From Candidatus Binatia bacterium (lineage in GTDB: Bacteria > Desulfobacterota > Binatia > UBA12015): a stretch of DNA of 32,494 bases. A program made the translations under genes and the position numbers. A model generated the notes under the pieces. The model saw nothing but the letters and a program-made list of their open reading frames with translations, was not told the DNA's origin and made no database searches. The stretch covers positions 1-32,494 of the forward strand of contig JAQWRY010000065.1 in NCBI GenBank assembly GCA_029243485.1, written 5' to 3'. Positions 15,663-23,743 of the stretch are shown one piece after another; the first letter of the stretch is position 1; every line of letters starts with the position of its first letter.

Positions 15663-16825
15663 TTGCCGACCCCCAACACTGCCGTTGCGTGCGCCCAGGT
15701 GTTTTGAATGCCGCCGTTGCCGCCGTGCCCGCTCACCAGTGCGATCTCCGCGTCGGCGACCTGCGTCGCGCCGCCTTCGCCACGAAGCTGGTGAATGCCC
15801 TCGACCATCGCAGTGAAGCCCGTCGCGTAGTAGCCCGACAGCTGGCCGCCGCCCGTGTTCGTGGGGATCGTGCCGGTCGGGCCGGTCTTCCCGGCAGCCA
15901 CGAAGGGGCCGCCTTCGCCCGTGCCACAGAAGCCGTACTCCTCGAGCTGCATGATCACCGAGATCGTGAAGGGATCGTAGAGCGCGGCGACGTCGACGTC
16001 GCCGACGTCGATTCCGGCCTCGGCGAACGCGCGTGCCTTCGCGGGGGCGATGTCGTCGTGGTGGGCGTAGACGCTGCCGTCGTACCAGTTGCGGATGTTG
16101 TGCCCGGTGCCGGTGCCGAGCACGCGCACCGGTGTGCCGCGGAGGTCGCGCGCCCGCTCGGCCGTGGTGACGATGACGCAGACGCCGCCATCCGTGTCGC
16201 GACAGCAATCGAGGAGGCGCAGCGGCTCACAGATCATCCGCGAGGTCTGGTGGTCTTCGAGCGTGATCGGCTTTTCATACCCGAGTGTCCCCGGTCGCTT
16301 CGATGCGTAGGCTCGTTGCGTCACGGCCACCGCGCCGAGCTGCTCGGACGTCGTCCCGTAGAGGTGCATGTGACGCTGGGCGTGCAGCGCGTGGCTCGTG
16401 GAAGGCCCGACCATGTCGAACAGTTCGGGATACCCGTAACCGAATCCGCCGTAGCCCCGGCCTCCCCCGCTGCCGCCACCGCGGAAGCGCGACGGAACCG
16501 TTCCGTAGCAGAGGGCCACCGTGGAGGCCTGGCCGACGGCGAGCACGCCACGGGCGGCGATGAGCGCCGAGATCGCGGTGGCACCGCCGGACGACAGGCT
16601 CCACGAGAAGAGGGGGCCCAGCCCGAGATACCGGAGGTCTTCGAACGCGACGCCGCCGTGGCAGGCAATGTACCCGTCGACGTCGGGGCGCTTCAGGCCG
16701 GCGTCGGCGAGCGCGAGTTCGACGGCCTCGCGCCGAAGCTCGCGTTCGGGGATCTCGAGGTTTCGGCCTTGCTGCGTGACCCCGACGCCGACGATCACGC
16801 AGTCGTTTCCGTTCAGCTCGGCCAC
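15659..16825 (-). CDS. Thiolase-fold protein of the SCP2/Ltp2 type (probable aldolase)
   Basis: 388 residues. The GTG at 16825 overlaps the end of the aldehyde dehydrogenase gene by 13 bp. CVIVGVGVTQQGR is the thiolase N-terminus. The nucleophile-cysteine site reads S76 (WSLSSGGATA). The usual histidine of a GHP motif is tyrosine (GGGQLSGYYATGF, Y332/Y333). The second cysteine motif reads SGHGGNGG (365-372). Loss of both cysteines and the histidine rules out normal thiolysis. Tyrosine at the His position is what I recall for Ltp2-type aldolases, which pair with a DUF35 protein as here. The predicted reaction is retro-aldol cleavage of a beta-hydroxyacyl-CoA. A Gly-rich insert lies at 116-132. 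Confidence 0.82.
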   Translation of the reverse strand: MAELNGNDCVIVGVGVTQQGRNLEIPERELRREAVELALADAGLKRPDVDGYIACHGGVAFEDLRYLGLGPLFSWSLSSGGATAISALIAARGVLAVGQASTVALCYGTVPSRFRGGGSGGGRGYGGFGYGYPELFDMVGPSTSHALHAQRHMHLYGTTSEQLGAVAVTQRAYASKRPGTLGYEKPITLEDHQTSRMICEPLRLLDCCRDTDGGVCVIVTTAERARDLRGTPVRVLGTGTGHNIRNWYDGSVYAHHDDIAPAKARAFAEAGIDVGDVDVAALYDPFTISVIMQLEEYGFCGTGEGGPFVAAGKTGPTGTIPTNTGGGQLSGYYATGFTAMVEGIHQLRGEGGATQVADAEIALVSGHGGNGGIQNTWAHATAVLGVGK

Positions 16826-18270
16826 ATCACCGCCTGGTACTCGGTGTACTCGTCGATTCCGTACGCGCCGTTCTCACGCCCGAGACCGGATTGCTTGAAC
16901 CCGCCCGAAGGCTTGGAGAACGAGTTGACGGCGCCGTTGATCGCCACGCCGCCGGTGCGAATCCGGCGGGCCATGTCGATCGCGCGTCGCTTGTCCTGGG
17001 TGAGGATGCCCCCGAAGAGACCGTACTCCGAGTCGTTCGCGATGCGGACGGCGTCCTCTTCCTCGTCGAACGGGAGGACCGAGACGACGGGGCCGAAGAC
17101 CTCTTCGCGCGCGATGCGCATGTCGTTGCGTACGTTCGCAAAAATCGTGGGCTCGACGAACCAGCCACGTTCGAGGCCGGCCGGGCGTCCGCCCCCCGTC
17201 GCCAGGTCCGCGCCCTCGTCTCGTGCCGAGGCGATGTGGTCCTCGATTGCGGCGCGGCGCTCCGGTCGGATGACCGGTCCGAGCAGGATGCTCGGGTCGG
17301 CGGGGTCGCCGATCTTCACGTTCTTCTCCACGAAGTCCGTCATCTTGGTCACGAGATCGTCGTGTCGCGAGCGGCTCACGAGGACCCGGGTCGTCATCGC
17401 ACACCCCTGTCCCGCGTGGAAGAAGGTCGGAACGCAGCCGCTCAAGACGGCCGCGTCCAGGTCGTAGTCGTCGAGGACGATGAGAGCAGACTTGCCACCG
17501 AGCTCGAGGTGCACCTTCGTCAAGTTCTTCGCCGCGCACTCCATGATGCGTTTCCCGACGCCGTTCGAGCCGGTGAAGCTCACCATGTCGATGCGTGGGT
17601 CCTCGACGAGCGCGCGCCCGATCTCCGGCGATTGCCCGGAGACCACGTTGAAGACACCCGGCGGAACACCAGCTTCGGCCACGACTTCAGCGAGCATCAG
17701 GTCGATGAGCGGGCCCCAGGGGGACGGCTTCACCACCATCGTGCAGCCGGCGGCGAGCGCCGGCGCGAACTTCTGTGCGGTGACCCACAGCGGAAAGTTC
17801 CACGTCGGGATCAGCGCGCACACGCCTACGGGCTGGCGCACGACGAGTGTGCTGACGAGATTTCCACCGGTCGGCGGATCGATGAGCGGGAGCATCTCCT
17901 CGAACGCGTACCCGCGCGCGAGCTCCGCGTAGTTGCGGATGAGCTGGATCGGAGCGTCGACCTGCTGGCCGTGCGTCAGCGCGGCCGCGCCGTGCGCGCG
18001 GACGACCGTGTCGCGGAATTCTTCCTTCCGGCTCTCGATGCCGTCAGCGATCCGATGCAGGACGGCGACGCGCTCGGCGACTGGAGTCCGGGGCCACGGA
18101 CCCTCGTCGAACGCACGGCGGGCGGCCGCGACGGCTCGTTCGACGTCGACGACGTCCGCATCGGGGGCGAGTGCGACGTCCTCCTCGGTTGCGGGATTCG
18201 GCAGCGAGTACGACCGGCCATCTCGCGCCTCGATCCACGCGTCGTCGATGTACATCTTCCAGGTCTTCAT
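16813..18270 (-). CDS. NAD(P)-dependent aldehyde dehydrogenase
   Basis: 485 residues, full length for the ALDH superfamily and cytosolic. The ATG at 18270 follows an AAAGGAGA site. Catalytic and cofactor residues are present: N158 (PTWNFP), K181 (VVKPSPWGPL), the SFTGSNGVGK nucleotide turn (231-240), E256 (LELGGKS), C290 (GQGCAMTTR) and EEVFGPV. It would oxidise an aldehyde to a carboxylic acid, possibly the aldehyde or ketone fragment released by the Ltp2-like protein encoded directly downstream, whose start lies inside this gene. Specificity cannot be deduced. Confidence 0.95.
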   Translation of the reverse strand: MKTWKMYIDDAWIEARDGRSYSLPNPATEEDVALAPDADVVDVERAVAAARRAFDEGPWPRTPVAERVAVLHRIADGIESRKEEFRDTVVRAHGAAALTHGQQVDAPIQLIRNYAELARGYAFEEMLPLIDPPTGGNLVSTLVVRQPVGVCALIPTWNFPLWVTAQKFAPALAAGCTMVVKPSPWGPLIDLMLAEVVAEAGVPPGVFNVVSGQSPEIGRALVEDPRIDMVSFTGSNGVGKRIMECAAKNLTKVHLELGGKSALIVLDDYDLDAAVLSGCVPTFFHAGQGCAMTTRVLVSRSRHDDLVTKMTDFVEKNVKIGDPADPSILLGPVIRPERRAAIEDHIASARDEGADLATGGGRPAGLERGWFVEPTIFANVRNDMRIAREEVFGPVVSVLPFDEEEDAVRIANDSEYGLFGGILTQDKRRAIDMARRIRTGGVAINGAVNSFSKPSGGFKQSGLGRENGAYGIDEYTEYQAVMWPS

Positions 18271-18312
18271 GGTCGGGTGTCTCCTTTGCGGGACGCGAGA
18301 CCGGAGGCTCGG

Positions 18313-19521
18313 CTACAGGACCTCGTCATCGCGGAGCGCGCTGATCTCTTGCCAGTCGAGGCCGAGCGCGAGAAGTACCTCTTCCGTATGCGCACCGACC
18401 TCCGGCGCGGGGGAGAGTGCGGGCACCCGCTCGTCGAATTGGCACGGGTTCGAGACCACCTCGAACCGTTCGTTCGAGCCGCTCTCGATCTCGGTGAGAT
18501 ACCCGTTCGCTCCGGCCTGCGGATCTTCTCGTACCTCTCGAACGCTCTGCTGTGGCTCCCAGGCCGCGTCGAGTCCGGCCAGCTGTTCGGTCCATTCGGC
18601 AAGGGTACGCGTGGCGAACACGGCGGAGAGATCGCGGGAGCAGGCCTCGGCGTTCTCGCGGCGCGCCTTGGTGTCGGCGTATCGGGGATCGTCGGTCCAC
18701 TCGGGACGCCCGAGGTGTCGGCAGAAGTCCGGCCAGTGGCGATCGGCCTGGAGCATGACGAGCGCGAGAAAGCGGCTGTCGGCCGTGCGGTACGTCGCCG
18801 TGAGGGGGTTTGCCATCGGGTGCTTGAAGCCCGCGTGCGCGTCGTACTGCGGGTTCGCGCTGTACACGACGTCCGACGACATCACCCACATCGCGGTTCC
18901 GAGCAGCGAGACATCGACCACGGAAGGCTCGCTGCGGCGCTCGCGCCGGAAGAGGGCCGCAGCAATGCCGAACGCGAGGTTCATCGCGCTCGTGTGGTCC
19001 CCGAAGCCGGGGCGTTGGCCGACAGCGCGGTCGGCGTCCGGCGGCGTGAGCGAATGGGCCACGCCGCCACGAGACCAGAAGGCCGACATGTCGTAGCTCG
19101 GGCGGTTGGCTCCGGGCCCGCGCATGCCGAGTCCGTGCCCGCGTGCGTAGATGATCTGCGGATTGCTCTTGCGTACCGCGTCCACGCCGAGAGAGAGCCT
19201 CTCGATCGCGGCGGGCCGCAGGCTCGTCAGGAAGACGTCTGATTCCGCAACGAGCCGAAGGAGCAGCTCGCGGCCGGCCTTCTTCTTGACGTCGATCCCG
19301 ATGCTGCGCTTTCCGCGGTTGTTCTGCTCGACCGCGAGGTTCGGACCGCTCGGGCCGCCACCGAGCCCCATCGTACGCAGGCCGCGCGCGGGGTCTCCCT
19401 GTCGCGGGTGCTCGACCTTGATCACGTCCGCGCCGAGATCCGCGAGCAGCGCCCCGGCCGACGGCACGAACACCCACTGCGCCAGCTCGACGATGCGCAC
19501 TCCCTCCAGGATTCCACTCAT
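18313..19521 (-). CDS. CaiB/BaiF class III CoA-transferase A
   Basis: 402 residues. The ATG at 19521 has GAGGAG upstream; an upstream extension of 21 codons has no family similarity. EGVRIVELAQWVFVPSAGALLADLGADVIKVEHPRQGDPAR is the N-terminal CoA-binding fold. The catalytic Asp is D175 in PGFGDHTSAMNLAFGIAAAL, aligned with the FRC/racemase aspartate. It would transfer CoA between carboxylates or racemise a 2-methylacyl-CoA. It sits between ALDH and an LLM oxidoreductase in the ten-gene operon, so it may activate the acid made by the pathway. It is a single-gene (homodimer-type) member, unlike the pair at 26030-28563. Confidence 0.92.
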   Translation of the reverse strand: MSGILEGVRIVELAQWVFVPSAGALLADLGADVIKVEHPRQGDPARGLRTMGLGGGPSGPNLAVEQNNRGKRSIGIDVKKKAGRELLLRLVAESDVFLTSLRPAAIERLSLGVDAVRKSNPQIIYARGHGLGMRGPGANRPSYDMSAFWSRGGVAHSLTPPDADRAVGQRPGFGDHTSAMNLAFGIAAALFRRERRSEPSVVDVSLLGTAMWVMSSDVVYSANPQYDAHAGFKHPMANPLTATYRTADSRFLALVMLQADRHWPDFCRHLGRPEWTDDPRYADTKARRENAEACSRDLSAVFATRTLAEWTEQLAGLDAAWEPQQSVREVREDPQAGANGYLTEIESGSNERFEVVSNPCQFDERVPALSPAPEVGAHTEEVLLALGLDWQEISALRDDEVL

Positions 19522-19534
19522 GCCAAATTCTCCT

Positions 19535-20398
19535 CTACGCCGGCGCGAGGAACATCTCGGCGTACTCGTCGAGCCGTTGCTCACGAGTCTCTCCTCGCAC
19601 GTCCATCGCGAAGAGAATCAGCTGATCTGCGCCGGCGTCGCGGTACTGGAGCATCCTGTCGCGGTCGACCGGGTGCCGATATCCGCACACGCTGATGCAG
19701 AGCTCGTCCCGGCTCCGTCCGACGCTCTGGAGCTGGGCGTCCAGTGCGTCGAGCCGCTTGCGTAGCTCGTCCGGCTCCAGATTGAACCCGTACCAGCCGT
19801 TGCCGAACCGTGCGGCACGCCGTAGCGCACCATCGCTGTTGCCGCCGATGTGTACCGGCAGAGGAGTCTGGATTGGCTTGGGCCAGCAGCGCGACGTCGG
19901 GAGCGTATAGTGCGGCGTCTCGCACGAGGACGGATCGTCTTCCCAGAGCGCGCGCATCACCTCGAGATAGCTGTTGGTCCGGGCGGCGCGGTCCTTGAAC
20001 GGCGCGTCCACGGCTTCGAACTCCTCACGCACCCAGCCGATCCCGAGACCGAGGTCGAGTCGTCCACCCGACAGGTAGTCGATGGTCGCCGCGAGCTTCG
20101 CAGTCTGCACCGGGTTGCGCTGCGGCACGAGCGCGACGCCCGTGCCGAGACGGATCTTCTCGGTCGCGCACGAGAGGTAGGAGAGCGCGGCGAACGGGTC
20201 CAGCAGGCCCCACTCTCCCGCGATGAGCGAGGACCTTTCGGCGAACGGTGGCTTCGACCCGAGTTCGTCGAAGAACAGCACGTGCTCGGCCACCCAAAGA
20301 GAGTGGAAGCCTCGTTCCTCTGCGGCACGGGCGGTGGCCGCAAGGTGCTCTGCGGTGGAGAAGGGTGCGGTCGAATCGATGAAGAGCCCGATGTGCAT
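19535..20398 (-). CDS. LLM class flavin (F420- or FMN-dependent) oxidoreductase
   Basis: 287-residue luciferase-like TIM-barrel enzyme. MHIGLFIDSTAPFSTAEHLAATARAAEERGFHSLWVAEHV is the N-terminal strand and helix. KIRLGTGVALVPQRNPVQTAKLAATIDYLSGGRLDLGLGIGW (81-122) is the family signature around the cofactor pocket. The sequence type resembles F420-dependent TIGR03619 members more than bacterial luciferase. It may oxidise an alcohol or reduce a double bond using F420, or oxygenate using FMNH2. The gene lies 13 bp before CaiB A and 9 bp after the amidohydrolase in the operon. Whether the host makes F420 cannot be seen here. Confidence 0.88.
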   Translation of the reverse strand: MHIGLFIDSTAPFSTAEHLAATARAAEERGFHSLWVAEHVLFFDELGSKPPFAERSSLIAGEWGLLDPFAALSYLSCATEKIRLGTGVALVPQRNPVQTAKLAATIDYLSGGRLDLGLGIGWVREEFEAVDAPFKDRAARTNSYLEVMRALWEDDPSSCETPHYTLPTSRCWPKPIQTPLPVHIGGNSDGALRRAARFGNGWYGFNLEPDELRKRLDALDAQLQSVGRSRDELCISVCGYRHPVDRDRMLQYRDAGADQLILFAMDVRGETREQRLDEYAEMFLAPA

Positions 20399-20407
20399 TG
20401 GCTCGCT

Positions 20408-21490
20408 CTAGAGCCTGTAGAGACGCGCTGCGTTCTCGTAGAGGATCTTTCGGCGCTCTGCCTCGGGGAAGCCGCTCATCCATTCGTTCGTGAGCTTGCG
20501 GCTGTCGGGCCAGGTCGTCTCCGAGTGGGGGTAGTCGCTCGACCACATGATGTTGTCGATGCCGATGTGCTCGCGCTCGCGCAGGCCGACGGGGTCTTCC
20601 ATGAACGTCGCGTGGACCTGGCGCTTGAAGTAGAAGCTCGGCGGGTTCTTCAACTCGTTCTTGGTCCAGTGCCGGTGCTTCTCCCATACGTGATCGAGGT
20701 AGTGCTGGGTGAACGACAGCCACCCGAGTTGACCTTCGACGGAGACGACCTGGAGATCGGGGTAACGCTCGAGCAGGCCGGAGAGAACCATCCGCGAAAC
20801 GGACTCGGCCATCGCGAACTTGCTCATGAGCAGGTCACTGATGAAGCCGACGGAGTCCGTGCTCGGCATTGCGGCCTTGCGATGCCGGCCCCCCACGTGG
20901 ACCGCGGCGGCCCAGCCTTGGTCGAGGATGGCGCGCCACAGGCCGTCCCACTTCGGTTCGTACCATTCGTCGTCGCCGGGAAAGCGCGGAATCACGCCGC
21001 CTTTGAGTCCGCGGCCGGCGGCGCGCTTCACCTCGGCGATCGCCATCTCCGGTGTGTCGCACGGGAGGTAGGCGATGCCGATCAGGCGCTTGGGATCGGC
21101 CGAGCAGAAGTCGGCGAGCCAGTCGTTGTAGACCTGATAGCTCGCGTGCCGCAGTTCCGCGTCTTGTGAGGGCAGAGGCCCTCCACCGTAGATCACCTCG
21201 GCCTGGACGTGGTCTGCGTCCATGTCCTCGAGTCGCGCATTCGGTTCGAAACCGCCCGCCCGCTGCTCGTTCAGTCGTCGGACGTTCCAGCTGAACTCCT
21301 CGGGCTTCTTGCCGGCCATGGCGTTGATGCCGAGCAGGGGAGTGCGCCGTCCTTCGAACACTTGGAAGTCGCCCTCGTCCGTGGATTCGATTCGGGGCGC
21401 CTTCTCACGAAGGGATTCTGGAAGGTACTTGGCCCACATGGTGGCGGGTGGGTTGACGTGCGAGTCGGCGGAAATGAGTTCGTGAGACAT
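20408..21490 (-). CDS. Amidohydrolase family (ACMSD-like) protein 2
   Basis: 360 residues. The ATG at 21490 follows AGGAGGAA, a very strong site. LISADSHVNPP holds the first metal motif as D9-S-H11. H198 (AAAVHVGGRH) and D319 (IMWSSDYPHSETTWPDS) are the remaining expected ligands, and the protein ends at the conserved ENAARLYRL. It has normal PF04909 length. It lies between the SDR and the LLM oxidoreductase in the operon, so hydrolysis or C-C cleavage of an intermediate made by P450 and SDR is plausible. Confidence 0.92.
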   Translation of the reverse strand: MSHELISADSHVNPPATMWAKYLPESLREKAPRIESTDEGDFQVFEGRRTPLLGINAMAGKKPEEFSWNVRRLNEQRAGGFEPNARLEDMDADHVQAEVIYGGGPLPSQDAELRHASYQVYNDWLADFCSADPKRLIGIAYLPCDTPEMAIAEVKRAAGRGLKGGVIPRFPGDDEWYEPKWDGLWRAILDQGWAAAVHVGGRHRKAAMPSTDSVGFISDLLMSKFAMAESVSRMVLSGLLERYPDLQVVSVEGQLGWLSFTQHYLDHVWEKHRHWTKNELKNPPSFYFKRQVHATFMEDPVGLREREHIGIDNIMWSSDYPHSETTWPDSRKLTNEWMSGFPEAERRKILYENAARLYRL

Positions 21491-21518
21491 CGTGTTCCTC
21501 CTGGGTTCCGGGCGCCGC

Positions 21519-22295
21519 CTAGCGCGCCAGGTATCCACCATCGACAGGCAGCGCGACGCCCGTCACGTTGGATGACAAACTGGATGCCAGATAGAGCGCG
21601 GCATTCGCGCAGTCTTCGGCCAGGATGGGACGCCCGAGCGGATGCTGGCCGGCAATCGCATCGAGGAACTCCTTCGGCTTTGGCTGAAAGGCGGCCTCGG
21701 GCGGCATCGCGAAGTTCGTGTCGATCGCTCCGGGGCAGAGGCAGTTGACGCGGATTCCGGCCGCTGCGTTCTCGATCGCCAGTCCCCGCGTGAGTTGGAT
21801 GACACCGGCCTTCGTGGCGCCGTAGGGCACGCCGCCCCAGCCCACCATTCCGGCCGCGGAGCCGGTGTTCACGATCACGCCGCCGTCGCCCTGCGCCTTG
21901 AAACGCAGCAGTGCGTGTTTGCAGCCGTACGCGACGCCGAGAAGGTTGATGTCGATCAGGCGCTTCCAATCCGCGGCGTCGTGTTCCTCGAACGACGCGC
22001 CGAGCCTGGGCGTGCTGACACCCACGTTGTTCATCATGACGTCGAGGCGTCCATGAGCGGAGACGGCCGCGTCCACGAGATCGTGCACGTCGTCCTCGCG
22101 CGAGACATCACAGGGAACGAATCGTGCATCGGGGCTGCCGTCTTCGGTTACGAGGCGCAGGGTTTCGTTGCCCCAGTCTTCCTGTACGTCGCCGCCGACC
22201 ACGTGGGCGCCTTCCTTGGCGAACAGCCGGGCCGTCGCACGGCCGACGCCCGAGCCGATGCCCGTGATGACGACGACCTTCCCTTCGAGCAGCAT
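21519..22295 (-). CDS. Short-chain dehydrogenase/reductase
   Basis: 258 residues, classical SDR. TGIGSGVGRA (11-20) is the nucleotide-binding glycine motif. D36 at the end of strand 2 favours NAD(H). NNVG (89-92) replaces NNAG, and S146-Y158-K162 form the catalytic triad (YGATK). CPGAIDTNF and the C-terminal VDGGYLAR are typical. It probably oxidises the hydroxyl introduced by the P450 whose stop lies 18 bp upstream in the same operon. The start is supported by AAAGGAAA. Confidence 0.95.
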   Translation of the reverse strand: MLLEGKVVVITGIGSGVGRATARLFAKEGAHVVGGDVQEDWGNETLRLVTEDGSPDARFVPCDVSREDDVHDLVDAAVSAHGRLDVMMNNVGVSTPRLGASFEEHDAADWKRLIDINLLGVAYGCKHALLRFKAQGDGGVIVNTGSAAGMVGWGGVPYGATKAGVIQLTRGLAIENAAAGIRVNCLCPGAIDTNFAMPPEAAFQPKPKEFLDAIAGQHPLGRPILAEDCANAALYLASSLSSNVTGVALPVDGGYLAR

Positions 22296-22313
22296 CCTGG
22301 GTTTCCTTTCGAT

Positions 22314-23612
22314 TCAGTTTTCGAGGATCACCGGCAGCGCGGTGGGCATGCGAAACAGCAAGCCCGTGATCCAGGGCTCTGGCGCATCGGGGTCGAGGCG
22401 GAAGGTCGGAAAGCGGTCGAGTATCGTGTTCAATGCGGTGCGCATCTCGAGCCGCGCGAGGTGGGCGCCCACGCAGAAGTGGGGTCCCAGGCCGAAGCTC
22501 GCGTGCACGCGGCGTTCGCGCGTGATGTCGAAGCGGTGCGGTTCGGGCCAGCGCGCGGGATCGTGGTTGGCCGCGGCCAGACACGCATTGACGACGCTTC
22601 CCTCCGGGATGGCCACGCCGGCGACCTCGCTGTCGCGCGTGGCGATGCGGCTGATCGACGTGAGCGGCTGCTCCCAGCGCAGAGCCTCTTCGATCGTCTC
22701 TTCGAGCCGCGATCGATCGTCCCGCAACAGATCGAATTGTCCCGTCTGCAGCAGGCCCAGCAGAAGGCAGCCGAGTCCCCGGTAGGTCGTACCCGCTCCC
22801 GCCGGGAGCATCACGCGGGCGAATGCGAGGATCTCGTCGTCGTCGAGTACGTGACGACCGCCGTCTTCGTCACGCATCTCCGCCTGGCAGAGCACGCTGA
22901 TCAGGTCGTCCTTCGGCTCGACGCGGCGGTCTCCGACGACTTTGCGGAGGTAGTCGGCGATCTCCTCCGAAGCACGCATCGCATTGCCGGGAGCGCCCGA
23001 CGCACCTCCGACGGCGAGGATGGCGAGCTCGTGGAAGTGCGCAACGTCCTCGCGTGCGACCCCGAAGGAGCTCGCGATCGTGTAAACGGGGAGATGGGCG
23101 CACAGCTCCGCGTAGAGATCGACGCGGCCTCCGCGCGCGGCGCACTCGTCGAGGATCCGATCGATCGTCGGCTGGATCCACCGCTCGCACCAACGCTCCA
23201 CCTGCCCTCGCAAGAGCGACGGTTGCACCAGCTCTCGGTGGCGTCGGTGCGGCTCACCGTCGAGCTGAATCAGGCTGACGCCGACGGTTGGCTCGAGTGT
23301 GCGTTGGTACCAGCGTGAAGAGAAGGTCTCCTTGTCGCTGAGTACCTCGTCGACAGAGTCCCAGCCGTAGCACGAGAACTGGCGGGACTCGGGCCAGCCC
23401 ATCCCACCGACGTCGCCGAGCCCGAACGCGCCGGTGATCGTTCCTTCCTGGACCGAACCGATCTCGCGCAGCTCGTCGTATCGCGGATACGGATCATCGA
23501 TCGAGCCGGCTCCGGTCGCTCGATTGCGGGCGCGCTCCGCGGCGTTGGCACCGACCTCGATGGGTGCGGAGGTAGCTCGATCGCTCTTGTCGGCCTCGGG
23601 ACGGGTGGACAT
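22314..23612 (-). CDS. Cytochrome P450
   Basis: 432-residue soluble bacterial P450, first gene of the ten-gene operon, with GAGGAG before the ATG at 23612. The haem ligand is C380 in FGLGPHFCVGAHLAR. The ExxR pair is E309/R312 (EEALRWE). The I-helix reads PAGAGTT (270-276): T275 is present, but the acidic residue normally before it (Asp251 in P450cam) is G274. The substrate-proximal region is rich in Trp and Arg. It would hydroxylate the hydrophobic growth substrate with a ferredoxin partner, not encoded in this window. Transcription likely starts in the palindrome-rich gap shared with the IclR gene. Confidence 0.95.
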   Translation of the reverse strand: MSTRPEADKSDRATSAPIEVGANAAERARNRATGAGSIDDPYPRYDELREIGSVQEGTITGAFGLGDVGGMGWPESRQFSCYGWDSVDEVLSDKETFSSRWYQRTLEPTVGVSLIQLDGEPHRRHRELVQPSLLRGQVERWCERWIQPTIDRILDECAARGGRVDLYAELCAHLPVYTIASSFGVAREDVAHFHELAILAVGGASGAPGNAMRASEEIADYLRKVVGDRRVEPKDDLISVLCQAEMRDEDGGRHVLDDDEILAFARVMLPAGAGTTYRGLGCLLLGLLQTGQFDLLRDDRSRLEETIEEALRWEQPLTSISRIATRDSEVAGVAIPEGSVVNACLAAANHDPARWPEPHRFDITRERRVHASFGLGPHFCVGAHLARLEMRTALNTILDRFPTFRLDPDAPEPWITGLLFRMPTALPVILEN

Positions 23613-23654
23613 GGCGGCTCCTCGTTCGCGGAACTTGCGCTGGCTCTCTTGATG

Positions 23655-23670
23655 TGCTGAAATATCAGCA
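23655..23670. promoter_or_regulatory. Palindrome 1 between P450 and IclR genes
   Basis: TGCTGA-AATA-TCAGCA, perfect 6-bp arms. It lies 1 bp from palindrome 2, with which it shares the TGCT...AGCA ends, in the divergent gap. A candidate site for the adjacent IclR regulator. Confidence 0.6.
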
Positions 23671-23671
23671 C

Positions 23672-23690
23672 TGCTAGTGGTATACTAGCA
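23672..23690. promoter_or_regulatory. Palindrome 2 between P450 and IclR genes
   Basis: TGCTAGT-GGTAT-ACTAGCA, perfect 7-bp arms. It contains a TATACT (23681-23686) that could be a rightward -10 for the IclR gene, so binding here would give autoregulation. No convincing -35 partner was found. Confidence 0.6.
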
Positions 23691-23743
23691 TTTAAGTATC
23701 AACTCCATTCGTCCGGGGCAATAGGAATCTCTGGAGGAGCCGC

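Larger units (their letters stand above)
12410..23612 (-). other. Ten-gene catabolic operon
   Basis: P450, SDR, amidohydrolase 2, LLM oxidoreductase, CaiB A, ALDH, Ltp2-like protein, DUF35, CocE-type esterase and kinase 2 all read leftward. Gaps are 18, 28, 9, 13 and 42 bp, then overlaps of 13, 4, 4 and 4 bp. No internal promoter or terminator is evident. One transcript from the 23613-23743 region is inferred. Confidence 0.8.

Noticed and set aside
15980-16015. Repeated GACGTCGACGTCG words resembling the operator core
   Set aside because: They lie within coding sequence as Asp/Val codons and lack the TTGNTT and TATAG flanks; such words are common in this GC-rich DNA.
16891-19242. A 783-codon plus-strand open frame
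   Set aside because: It is antisense to the ALDH and CaiB A genes, which have complete motifs and ribosome sites; its product is low-complexity Arg/Val/Asp-rich, as expected for a GC-rich shadow.
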